Shown here piece after piece: positions 36,800 to 47,988 of a DNA stretch of 64,000 nt (its first letter is position 1; each line of letters starts with the position of its first letter). The notes below the pieces were generated by a model. It worked only from the letters and a program-made list of their open reading frames with translations. It was not told where the DNA came from and made no database searches. The stretch lies in the NCBI GenBank assembly GCA_021904315.1, contig CM038921.1, positions 10,570,146 to 10,634,145 on the forward strand. Reading direction: 5' to 3'. A program made the translations under genes and the position numbers. Source of the DNA: Sphagnum magellanicum (taxonomy: Eukaryota; Streptophyta; Sphagnopsida; Sphagnales; Sphagnaceae).

Positions 36800-38502
36800 A
36801 TGTTTTCGCGGCTTTTTGGGAAGCCGAAGGAGGAGCCGAACACTCTTTCGACACTCGATAAGCTCAATGAGGTTTCTGCCTTGCCTTCCTGTTACAACAG
36901 GCTGCTTATTAGGTTTTCCAGATTTTTCTCTCTTTTGCGTGAGATCAGCCATTATTAGGGTTTCAGTTTTCCTGAAAGAGTTCCTGATCTTCGACAACGA
37001 CTTCTTGATGTCCTGCAGACTTTGGAGATGTTGGAGAAGAAGGAGAAAGTTCTCCAGAGGAAGATAGCCACAGAGATAGAGAAGGCTCGGGATTTTACCA
37101 AAGCAAAGAATAAGCGAGGTATGTATGAGTAAAAATCACTTGCCAAATGAGTTTAGAGTGTGTGCCTTGGTTCAATTGGCACACAGTGTGCGAGCCTAGA
37201 TCTACGAGATGGTGATTTTTACATTTGTGTGTTGTTGAACAGCTGCAATCCAGTGCCTTAAAAGGAAAAAGCTGTACGAGGTACAAGTGGAGCAGCTGGG
37301 CAACTTCCAACTGCGCATCCATGATCAGGTTTAATTCTTCACCCTTGAACAGGACTATTCACAGCCTTCATATTTTTATCACAGACAATAGTTCAAGCTG
37401 GCAATTCTTGGAAATGGTGGTCCAATTGCGGTTTGGATCCTCATTGGCTGTTTCTGACTGAGGGTGTTTTTTTCTAGTTTGCACTCATTGTACCATGATT
37501 TTCATTGGATCTAATATTGATGGAAGGTAAAAAACATTAGACAATGGTGCGATTCAGAAATTGTATCCTGTGTTGTTTGCAGATGATCATGCTGGAAGGT
37601 GCCAAGGCAACCACAGAGACAGTGGATGCCCTTCGCAGTGGTGCCATAGCTATGAAGGCCATTCAAAAGGCCACGTAAGCCCTATTTTTTTTCTGATGTT
37701 TCTTTTAAAATTGTTCAAATAACATACCCCATGTGTTTTTTGTCCCTTTTCCAAATGTTTGACAAAGAGAAGATCACACTGGATGTGCATTCACATATCC
37801 TGAACATCAGCTAATTCTAGAGATGGGCAGTGACCAGTCTGTGCTTGAAATCACATCAATATTCTGTGCATCATCAAATTAGAGGCAGATGAGAGCTGTA
37901 AACTCCTTGTATATAGCTGAACTGTATTATGTGGGTTGCAGAAACATAGATGATGTGGACAAGACAATGGATGAGATCAACGAACAGACTGAGAACATGA
38001 AGCAGATCCAGGAGGCATTGTCCACACCCATTGGTGCAGCTGCGGATATAGATGAGGTTTCTGTCCTATCCCCTTTTTGCTTGCCTCCTGTCTTCATGGT
38101 TTTTTTCACTTCAGTGAGCTAGTTAGATAGTTTAAGAAGAATGAGAGCGATCATTTGTATTCAGTGCAATGCAAAAGGTTCTGGATAAGTTGGTTTTTTG
38201 AACAACCAAAGAATAGATGTATGTCTTACCAAGGGCTTGATAAGCACAGAGGTATGTAGTTGTGGAGCTGGGGTTCTGATCTTCATGGTGTTGCAATGCA
38301 GGATGAGCTGGAAGCTGAGCTGGAGGACCTTGAACATGCAGAACTGGAGGAGCGGCTGCTTCAGCCATCCACTACTCAGCTTCCTCCTGTTTCTGTTCCA
38401 GCATACAGTCGACCCACTCAAGTTCCTGCACAGAGAGCAGCACCTCAGAAATCTGCAGAGGATGATGAGCTTGCTGAGCTTCAAGCGGAGATGGCATTGT
38501 AA
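36800..38502 (+). CDS. VPS32: ESCRT-III subunit SNF7/VPS32 (CHMP4)
   Basis: Six exons: 36800-36871, 37019-37118, 37243-37328, 37583-37674, 37942-38056 and 38302-38502; 221 residues, the normal family length. The start MFSRLFGKPKEEPNTLSTL is typical of plant VPS32. The basic, coiled-coil core follows (TLEMLEKKEKVL, AAIQCLKRKKLYE, QLGNFQLRIHDQMIMLEGAK, NIDDVDKTMDEINEQTENM). The acidic tail (DELEAELEDLEHAELEE) leads to the C-terminal ELAELQAEMAL helix, which fits the ESCRT-III tail recognised by VPS4-type or BRO1-type partners. The protein polymerises on endosomal membranes to drive multivesicular-body sorting and membrane scission. All junctions use GT-AG and preserve conserved sequence. No damage is seen, and the gene should be functional. 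Confidence 0.97.
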
Positions 38503-39230
38503 TGGGACATTCTGAATCACATCTCTGGTGATTCTCACAGGATCAGTAACCCAGGTGTGGACAAAACAAAGGCTCTTTGGTAAGCAAGGCTAGGTTAAAA
38601 ATTGGAACTTGCTTGGACTGGTTGGCAATGCATAAATTGGACAGTAAGCTCCAAGAAGGCTTCCAAATACTTGTGTCCTGTGCCTATCTGTATATGCCTC
38701 TTTGTATCTTGAAAGCATTCAAGAAGCAGTTTCTTTTCCCTTTGGTTCCCTGGATCCATATTTTAATGTGGAGAGTGCGTCCTCTTTTTGTGTTATCATG
38801 GAGGAAGAAATAACCTTCATTTCATCTCTTTACAGTTCCTGAGAAATGGAAGTGGAACACTTTCAGGTTTTCTCTTTTAGTAATACTTTGATGGCCATTT
38901 TAGTCTTGGCATAATTTGTTATGCTAGCAGTCAGCTAGTAGACCAATGTACCTTAGTGGAGTGTTTCAGATCCTGCGTTTTATGTAGATGCTTATGCTTT
39001 TTACCAGTGAACTGATGACATCTGAGGTATTCTGCTGTACATAGGCCTATAGTTAGTAGCTTTGGAGATATGGGAAGGACTGAAATAAGATCCAGAATTC
39101 AAGGACCTTGTGTCCTAGCCATTTTGGCATTTTAAACTTAGACATAGTTTGGTTAGGATACTGTAACTTGACTGTCTGTATTGGGAAATGGAATCTATGG
39201 TTGAGCAATGTGAGTGAGTGGACACTGCCC
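38503..39230 (+). other. VPS32 3' UTR and downstream DNA
   Basis: Probably includes the 3' UTR. An AATAA-like signal occurs near 38810, but the cleavage site is not resolved. No other gene seen. Confidence 0.4.
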
Positions 39231-39401
39231 ATTATGGTCTTGTGTACAAAGACTCAATTTCTTTGGTAGCTTTGCTTTGAGACTAGAAATGTGACCGGTT
39301 TAGTTTACAGATGCAATTATGGTCTTGTGTACAAGACTCAATTTCTTTGGTAGCTTTGTTTCGAGACTAGAAATGTGACCAGTTTAGTTTACAGATGCAA
39401 T
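39231..39401 (+). repeat. 85-bp tandem duplication
   Basis: Two nearly identical units, each from ATTATGGTCTTGTGTACAA through TTTAGTTTACAGATGCAA. The period is 85 bp. The high similarity suggests a recent event. Confidence 0.85.
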
Positions 39402-39719
39402 GGGATGAATTTAATAGCCCCATGAGGAGGCACATCCAATGTGGTGATTATTTGATCCACAAGAACTTTGGACTCTTTTACCCTCATTTTGTGAGTTTAA
39501 GAGGTCCTCTATGTACTAAGTTCTGTTCAAACTTTCACAGGTTATGACCGCCCTCATTGTTGTGCTATCTTCAAAGTGTGACAGAGAGATTTCTCTGCAT
39601 TCTCATAGATGTGAATGTAAGTGCTATGTGCTGACTTGAGGAAGCCAACATGGCATGAATGCTTTTGATGTTTGAATTGTGGTTTGATTCTGATGATGAT
39701 GTAATGCTTGAGAATTAGA

Positions 39720-39927
39720 CTGTTGCACCAGTACCCTGAGTTTGGTCATACACCAGGTGAGATTCCAAAAAAATCTGTGAAAAAATAGATTAGTGTTCAA
39801 GGGGGTGGGTGAAACTCCGAAAACCATCAATTTTGATGGTTCCTGAGTTTTCACACTGTCTTTCTTTTTTTCTGAGCGCCTCCACTGCTGCTACATATAT
39901 TTTCACTGCTCCTACCTGTACAGCTAC
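39720..39927 (+). repeat. Dispersed repeat R2, copy 2
   Basis: Matches 10348-10555. It abuts the truncated R1 copy 3, so the two repeats may belong to one composite element or R2 may have landed beside R1. Confidence 0.75.
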
Positions 39928-39929
39928 TT

Positions 39930-40105
39930 GAGATCAGTTAATAGAGTTATAACATCTTGAAGGATTTTTGGTTACTTTTATAGGGTTTTTTGAAGATTAC
40001 ATTTTTCCATAGTGAAATATTTGAGTTTCCATAATTCTTCTTCTTTTGCCTTAAGATACTTTTTTAATGTAAATGGCAAGGCCGCAGTGTGACGCACTCC
40101 TTGTT
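39930..40105 (+). repeat. Dispersed repeat R1, copy 3 (left part missing)
   Basis: Begins at the GAGATCAGTTAATAG block of R1 and runs to CCTTGTT. It keeps GCCTTAAGATAC uninterrupted, which defines the empty target site for the Helitron at 33511. Confidence 0.8.
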
Positions 40106-43100
40106 ATGGCTTGTTTTCAGGTTTTCCTCAGTCAAACACAAGTGATGGATGGGTCTCTCTCAAATGTGGTGAGTTATGATGTTGAATACAGTGAGGAGCT
40201 TTGGCATGTTGCAGTGTTGTTAGAGCCGGCAACTTCTAAGTGACTACTAATGAGAGGTCCGGTTCTTTCCTTTTTTTGGGGGTGTTGCCATGCCATGAAG
40301 TTCCCAAAGGATTCTCCAAGTCCCCAAGTTGGTCATCAAAATGTTCCCAATAATACCTCACTTACATCCCATATGGTTTGCCCAAAGTTCAACTCTCATG
40401 TATATAAATGTAAAATGTGGGTCAAAGGGAGCACCCATTTCGCAATTGGCTGTCCAAAGAGGTGCTTCTATTTGGGAGTGCCCTCCAAAGATATTGGTGA
40501 TGGGCCAATCAATATGGCCCCTTTTTGAAAAAATGAAGTGTGAGCACACACCCATGAACTAATTAATATGAATCACAAACAAGTACACTTGCTCTTTGCA
40601 AGGGTTAATAATTCAAGCCAAAAATGGTGACAAATAGTTTTAAGAATAGAATTTGTGTGTAGCCAATGGAAGGGTTGAACATGCACCTTACATGACATAT
40701 CTTTTTTTACTCAGGGGTGGGGATTTTTTCTTCCCTTTTACAATAGTGCACCATTGCCGAGGGGTGTGTGGATTTTTTCCTTCAACAAGAGTGCATTATT
40801 GACACATGCAACACATGCAAGAGTCAATTGATGTTTGATTTTGATTTAGCCCCATGCAATCTTGCCACATTTCACTTAGTTTTGGTTTTTCACACTATTT
40901 GTGTATAGAAAATGGCTCCCTCCATGAAAGCAAATGGTAAATAGAAAGGCGAGGAACATTTCAAAACAAAAAAAAAAACACATTGAAATCTCTATCACAA
41001 TTGGAATGGGATGTTCATATGTTGATTCACAATGAGTTTTTTTGATGGAAGAATTTTTGAAATCATCATGTATATTTGGGTTTTGTGCTTCAAAGTGAGA
41101 GGAGGATCACCAGGTCACTTACATTTGCAAATGGTTTATAGATTGCACATTTTTAGTCTTCTTGTTCTCAATCAAGTAGTGAAACGTCAATTTGGGTGAA
41201 ATCATACCATGAAGGTTCTTATTGACCATGTGGTTCATTATAAACCGTTGAAACGTCAAGGTCAAAAAATGTAGGATATCCTTTGAAGGATGCAAGAGAA
41301 GAGCACTTCAAAAGTTGATGTTAATGTTTCTGATGTGAAAAAGAGTGTTGGCATCGATGAACATACCAAATTTAGTGCAACTTTTACCAAGAATTGTGTG
41401 ACAATATTATCTGGTGTCAACATAATTGATAGGGCTTTTACGAGGGGCAAGTATCAAATGAGAAAACAAATAGGATCTTCTTTTCCATTTGTGTTATCAG
41501 ACGACATGATTCAATCTAACCAATTTTATCTAACAATTTCATGGGTTGTGCCTAGAACACAAGAAGGTATGGATTTTACTAGGGCACATTTTGATTTGGA
41601 AGTGCATGGTAAGTAATGCTTTTTGAAATTTCTATGGATGATATTTGCAAATTTTTCTTTGAATGTACCATTGGGTAATCATGGTTAAGGAAATTTGAAT
41701 CATCATCATCATCTTTTAAGTTGGTCATTTGTACATGTTGTACATGTTCAAAAGGTTCAATAAAGGAGAATTTACACTTAGTGACTTGGTGTTGTCATAA
41801 TAGAAATGCCTATATCGTCAATATTGTGTGAGGACTTGAAAGTTTGATGGCTTTTTGTTTTTGAGATGTGCCAATCAAAATATAACTTTTTATTTGGCTA
41901 AGTCTTCATAGTTTCAATTTTTTGTGTGATGGGCCAATCAAAATGACTGATTCTATATATATATATATATATAAAGCACCTGATAGGCACCCCCATCTAA
42001 TTAAATCAGATCACAAATGGTATTAATAGCAGGTTCACTCACACCCCTTATTTTGGTCTCTATAGGTGTCTATCACATCTGACATAGAGTGTTAACTATT
42101 GTAGCTTGTGCCGTTGGCCCAAGTGTGAACCCATTACAAAATAGGGTTTCTCAATATGTGAACATTGTTTTGTGATTTATGTATCCATTTTTTGAACAGC
42201 CAAATATGAAAAGAAATCATGCTTGGATTGAATAGTAAGCCTTCAAGTGTTATCACGTTCTCAACTGATTTTTCCTTCCAAAGCTTGGTTTTTTGGGAAT
42301 TTATTTGAATTTTCAGTGGCAGAAGTCACTTACTTAAAAATCAATATCTCCCACATTCTGAATCAAAAATCTTACCAAATAAATTCCATTAAATCCTGCT
42401 CGTCAAGATCTTTTGAGCAACGCAAAAGGCACGTTCCAATTCCTTCGAATATTTTCAGCTATGATTTAAATTATATTTCCATGACGAAATCATTCAATAT
42501 TCAAGAACTTTTGCACCACAAGCCCAAATGTCATGGAACCAAGCCCATCATGCACTCTCCTCATCGAGAGCTTTCCAGAGACACTAACAAAAAGCTGACA
42601 AGATCTTTACACAACAATATAACTATAATGTGAAGACTATTTAAATGCTACTGCCCGCTAGTGGACCTGCCCGAAGGATGCTGATGGATGATTTGATTTT
42701 AGTTGTAAAAGACTAGGGTAAATAGGCCAGTGAGTGATCACTTAAGCTCTAAGAGAGCCTGTGTTCTCTCTCTCTCTCTCATCACTTTCAGCACTCGAGG
42801 TTGAACGGGTCGAGGTAGCCCTTCACCAAGTAAATCCCTATATAGTCATTTACAAACCTCCATTTGGGTTTGAAACCAGCAAGAAAAAATCTCCCAAAGT
42901 ATAAGGGGTCAAAAAAATAGTCCAACCTTTTTGTGAACACATCTTTTTTTCATGTGCAATTGAAGTGCATCCTGTAATTGAATACCATAATGTCTTTACC
43001 ATTTCGGCATAAATCAAATTATTTTATGTTTTGCCAAAATTTTGAAAAATTATTTATTAATTTTGCCTAAATTTATTATTTGTGCCTAAACTTTAATAAA

Positions 43101-45469
43101 ATCAAAATTTCCAATGTCTGGTTTGAATCGCAAACCTTCAAGGACATTGTCCTAAAACTGAAGCAATTGAAACACACTACATTGTTCCATAACCCTAACA
43201 AGGGCATGTTTATCATTTTCTGTAACCATTACCTAACGAAAATTTCAGAGTAAAAATCAAGTGCCAAAGTTAAAATTTAATTGGTTATTTAGCAGTCTGT
43301 TGCTGTTGCCGAAATGGTAAAGGTATTACAATATGTCAGACTTCATACACAAATAATATCCGTCCTACTATCAAAACAATGTGATTTTTATTTACAACAA
43401 TTCCATTTACAACCTAAACACTTATGGGTAGGCACAATTTGCCCTTTAGAAAGTGAAAAAGTGAGAACTTTTCTAAATGATTACACTTTACCAAACACAA
43501 AAAAATTTAATGAATGGGAAATATATTACAACATAGGAAACTTTTGAAACCCATTGATGAACACAAAAATGACATCTATGAACGAAAAATTAAAAAGAAC
43601 CCAATGAAAAGTTTTAAAAACATGTTGTTCGATTCAAAATTATTGAACAATTACCTATTGGGAGGTGTTTGTCAACAAGCCATCTTCTATTATTTTAATC
43701 TTGGATTCAATTTGCTCACATCTTGTATTTAAAATGGGCATAATTATGATCACAAAAGGGTTATGGAGTGGGTATATTAATACATTTATATTCTTTGAAG
43801 ACCAAAAAGAGCCTCCTTTTAGTAACGACTAAACCATTGAATGTTTCATGAACCTATCTTATGAGACAATTTCCATCATTTTGTTGTAAAAGTTTAAGAC
43901 AATAATGCAACATTTTGTCAATGTTTGGGTTTTAGTTCTTGAAGAGCAATTGCATAAAAACAAGGGTTATTTCATTCAAACCAAATCTTAAATCAAAATC
44001 AGAGCTAATAAATACTTTCTTTTTTCAACATATATATAAGGCATATTAGGTCCTAACTTGTTAAAATTAAGTTTGCAATAGTTTGCATTACATGGTTTGG
44101 ATCACAATGTCTCAATTCTCACAATTAAGATTTGAACACTTGGACATTGTTATGTCAAACTACATTGTCAATTATCAAGTTTTCCTCTAATGGGTGCAAT
44201 TTTTTCAATAAGAAATCATATATAGGAGGATTGGAATTGGGATTAGATATCATAGCTATGACTCATGTTTGGCACCAATTGATTCTAAAGATTTCATTAT
44301 TTCATTAATCACTTGAGAATCCGACTCAGTTCAAAACACAAGATAACTTTGAAACTTGTCGATGGACTAAGCATACCTAATAGAGACTATTGTTGAAAGT
44401 TTGAAATATTTAGATTAGGGCTGCTGGACCTGTTTTTTTCAAAAAATTAATTATTTCGACAAGATTTGTTGAACATCAGTCGTAGGTTTGATATTATGGT
44501 TATGTGCTAATATTATAGTGTAAATGTGAAAAAATCTTGGATATATTTGTTTCCAATAATAACCGAAATTGCATCTCTGGAACATGTTTTGGAATTTTTG
44601 GAATTGTACTAATCACAAAATCTAGCAACATTATTGGAGATGTTTTTTTACCATTTGAAAACATTTTAGTTAGAAACATAGTTTGAGATCTTTTCAGATA
44701 AATTGACAATCTTGAGAACAATAACGGAATTGCCAATGGAATTTCTTGATGCATATTTGAGCAAATCATGAAGAAACATCTTAATGAAATAATAAAATCA
44801 CTAAACAAAATGACCTTCAAATAGATTTACAAAATTTTAAAGTTCAATTGAAGTTACCAAAAAAAAAAGTTGAGTGGTTTTAAAATCTCTACACACTCAA
44901 CTAGAGAATGTTACTATGAAGATTCCCCAAAAAATAAGAATGTGAACTTGGTTTGAACATAGATGTTCAATTAACATAGCACCCAATTTATTAAAGACGC
45001 CCCTTGAATTCAACAATGTTAAGCTACTTAAGGATCACAAGTGGATTGCTTATATTATAAGTTGCAAGTGTACAGCTCAGGCCAAGGCACAAAGTGAGGG
45101 CGACACTGGTTATAAAAGTTGCAAGAATAAAACTTAAGGCAATGTGAAGCAAGAGGAGTCTTCAATGATGGCATCTTCTTCTTTCAGTGAAGTGACCAAG
45201 CATTCTTGTTCCCCAAGGATGCATGCAGCCTTCATCAATGGCTACAAGAAATTTCTTGCATACATGTACATGTTCTTTGCCACTTTTGGCCTAGGCTAAT
45301 GACAAGGGCATGAACTTATTCATTCTTCCATTCCTTACCCCTTCATCATATGGTAGTATATTGTGATTCAGGTTGACAAAAAAATCCAGCACTACAATTT
45401 TGCGCAGAACCATGCAGGATGCAAAAAGACAAGCTCAAAATTGTGTCGAACAAAGCCCATTTGAGAGTA
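40106..45469. other. Intergenic DNA, no gene recognised
   Basis: The longest frame, 41290-41616 (+, 108 codons), begins MQEKSTSKVDVNVSDVKKSV and ends PRTQEGMDFTRAHFDLEVHG. It looks more protein-like than its surroundings but matches no family I know. Frames at 42247-42633 and 43314-43732 are low-complexity and unconvincing. A (TA)n run sits at 41955-41972 and a (CT)n run near 42767. Confidence 0.4.
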
Positions 45470-45725
45470 TTAGCATCTCACATTGCAAATTTGGCATTAA
45501 ATGACCAGAAAAACTACAAGTGAAAATCACATGAGAAAGACACGTTATTAACCCATGAGAGAGAAATAAGAAGGTAAGATTTTCTATGTGGTGATTGCAA
45601 ATTGGGTATCAAACAACAATAAAAGCTGGAAGTGAAAATCACATGACAAAGACATATAATGCATGATAAGAGACAAACAAGATGGTAACAATTTCTGTAT
45701 GTGGGATGCAAATTGGGTAATTTGT
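45470..45725 (+). repeat. About 113-bp tandem repeat, 2-3 degenerate units
   Basis: AAGTGAAAATCACATGAGAAAGACA at 45518 recurs at 45632 with GCAAATTGGGTA-type ends. A partial third unit lies just before. Confidence 0.65.
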
Positions 45726-47275
45726 GATGAGAGTTTGATTTGAGGGATCAAAACAGGTGATGCCACGGAGCTCTCAACCTGCCACTGAAACAGTTGAAAT
45801 CTAGATTTTGGTGGCTGACAGCAAGAGCCAGCTACACATGCTGCTGTAATTCTTCTCTCCAGTAATCAAATCACATGTACCCTCATCATCAAATCACAGT
45901 TTGGAGTTTGAACAGGTAGACCAGGAAACATGGACTTTCTCCTCCATCGTCCCCAACTTTGTTACACTGTTGGGTTTGGGATTAGTACATCATTGTAAGT
46001 GATTTCCTGCTTTGGGTCATTGCAAAGTGGAGGAAACCTGTATCAGGTATCTATGGACCAAAGGAGCATCATGAACATCAGAAAAAAGGGGTATGGTAAG
46101 TGCATCAGTGTGATCACATGTACTAGGTCCATAAGAATAAAGAGCTAAGGCAACATGCAATATGTAAAGTTCATGCTGTGAACCTATGGAGGAGCCCAAG
46201 CCAGGAAAGAAAATATTAAGAAAATTTATAGGCTACACATACTGATCTACAAGAGAAAATAAATGACCCCATCTCTACACCTTCATGTGGCAGATATCTT
46301 TGGAATGCACATGGACTTCCTTTGCAAAGTCTCCATTTGTGGCATAGTTCCAAGTACAGCAGCCAAAGAGCATTCATTGTGCATAGACATTTGATCTGTC
46401 GAACACTTGTCACACATTTCACATGCATGTCAACAAGGGTCCACCCACAGATAGATCAAACCCACAGCTAGCTACCTGGAAATTATTATTTTTCATGAAA
46501 CACATGTTGCCTTCTTCAAGAGCCACTCTTCAATTAGTACATGCAGTTTAGCACCAATGAAAATGATTAGGAACCAACGCATTTAAAGACATGAGAGAAA
46601 GGATCCCCCCTAAATGCTCACATCAAGACTAACTAGTTAGGATCTTCCTTGAACAAACACAATACACAGTCATTTACCACTCAGCATTAGGCAATTCCAC
46701 ATCTGCCTACCTTCTTACTTTACATATGCTGCCTCTAATCCTTTCACAAGAGCTCAAAATCTGCATAAGCACATTTGTATACAAAGAGTCCAAATGTGAG
46801 AATTTCAGAGAAATTTGCACTCAACCCACAAAAGATCCAACATGCAGTCCAAGTGAATTTCAAAAAGGATTTTTGGTATTAGAGATTACTACTCATCTTG
46901 GGCAAAAAGAACCTTTAATTTTTTTCTAAACCCTTTCCAGATGCTTAGGGTTTTAACAGCTAGGGCAAATCAAATCTGCCTGCCTTGGTCTTCTTGCCAT
47001 GGCAATACATTAGACAATTTCAAGACAAACCAGCTGTGAAGATACCAAAAATAGGAAGGGAAAGGAAAGGAATTTGTGCAAGAAACTCAGAGGCAAAAGG
47101 AGCAAGCAAGATCAGGCAGAAAGAAAAAGGATTCGTGCAAGAAGCTCAGAGAGCAAAAGGGGCAAGCAAGATCAAGCATCCGAAGAAAAAAATTTCTTTG
47201 TTCTTCACATACAAATGCATGGTCCATTGTATCAGCTAACATAACAAAAACCTGTTACAAGACCAAAACTACTCT
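45726..47275. other. Intergenic DNA and eL24 3' region
   Basis: No gene recognised. 47045-47170 holds two AG-rich repeated segments (GGCAAAAGGAGCAAGCAAGATC type) that probably lie in or near the eL24 3' UTR. There is no poly(A) tract of the kind expected after a recent retrocopy. Confidence 0.45.
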
Positions 47276-47764
47276 TCAGCGCTTGCCGCCAGCTCCTGTC
47301 TTAGCGGGCTTGGGCTGAGGAGCTCGAGTGGCAGCCTTACCAGGCTTGGTGGACTTGGAGGAAGTGAGCTCAACCTTCTTGGCCTTCTTTTCATCCTTGG
47401 TCTTCTTAATCCTCTCCTTGATCTCACGCAAGGCGGCTTCCCTGGCCGCCGCTCGCACTTCAGTCTTCTCAGTCCTCTTCTTCTGAATCACCTCCAGGGA
47501 AGCTCCAACAATGGAGCGGGAGTAGGGCTTGTTGGTGGTCCTACGTTTCTTCTTAATCGCTTCCGCATGGACATCCTTCTTGTGCTGCTTGCGGAATAAT
47601 GCCGTCCATGTGAGCTTCGACGGCTTCAGTCTGTTGTGAAAGTACCTCTTGCACTTGCTATTCAAGAACAAAAACACTTGTGAATCGCTCCTGATGAACC
47701 TGATTCCCCTGCCCGGATAGATTTTGGAGCCGCTGAACCGACAAACCTCCGTCTTGAGCACCAT
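47276..47764 (-). CDS. RPL24: Large-subunit ribosomal protein eL24 (RPL24), intronless
   Basis: A single uninterrupted frame of 162 residues, the usual plant eL24 length. [20 protein letters not shown] opens it. [20 protein letters not shown] and [15 protein letters not shown] complete the globular fold. A long basic, Ala/Lys-rich helix and tail follow ([20 protein letters not shown]). The frame stays open another 36 codons upstream, but [12 protein letters not shown] is the invariant family start, so 47764 is chosen. In plants eL24 sits in the 60S subunit and aids translation reinitiation on mRNAs with upstream frames. Flowering-plant homologues I know of contain introns, so the intronless state is odd. 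The intact frame, TATA-like box and telo-boxes argue for a working gene. Confidence 0.95.
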   Translation of the reverse strand: MVLKTEVCRFSGSKIYPGRGIRFIRSDSQVFLFLNSKCKRYFHNRLKPSKLTWTALFRKQHKKDVHAEAIKKKRRTTNKPYSRSIVGASLEVIQKKRTEKTEVRAAAREAALREIKERIKKTKDEKKAKKVELTSSKSTKPGKAATRAPQPKPAKTGAGGKR

Positions 47765-47870
47765 CTTGTGGACGCCGCTACTGCGTGCCTGCCTGCCGGC
47801 TCCTTGTTGCCTGCCTACGAGTAGCAACAGCAACCTCTTGCTCCGAACCCTTCTGCAGACCCAAAGACCC

Positions 47871-47988
47871 AAACCCTAAACCTAGTCTCCTTCTTCTGTG
47901 GCACTCCAAACCCTAGTTTCACGCGCTTTTGAAACCCTAGTATGTCCTCCCCTGTCCCTCCGCAGCAGCAACCCCACGAAACTTTATA
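47871..47988 (-). promoter_or_regulatory. eL24 promoter: telo-boxes and TATA-like box
   Basis: AAACCCTA motifs occur at 47871-47878, 47908-47915 and 47932-47939. A TATA-like TATAAA (minus strand) lies at 47983-47988, about 220 bases before the start codon. Telo-boxes close to the transcription start are characteristic of plant ribosomal protein genes, where they support growth-linked expression. The exact start site is inferred, not seen. Confidence 0.7.

Noticed and set aside
42247-43732. Frames of 72-128 codons as candidate genes
   Set aside because: Low-complexity, no family resemblance, no plausible splice partners. They look like AT-rich chance frames.
47765-47872. 36-codon N-terminal extension of eL24
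   Set aside because: The family begins at [12 protein letters not shown]. The extension is basic, low-complexity and overlaps the leader next to the telo-boxes.
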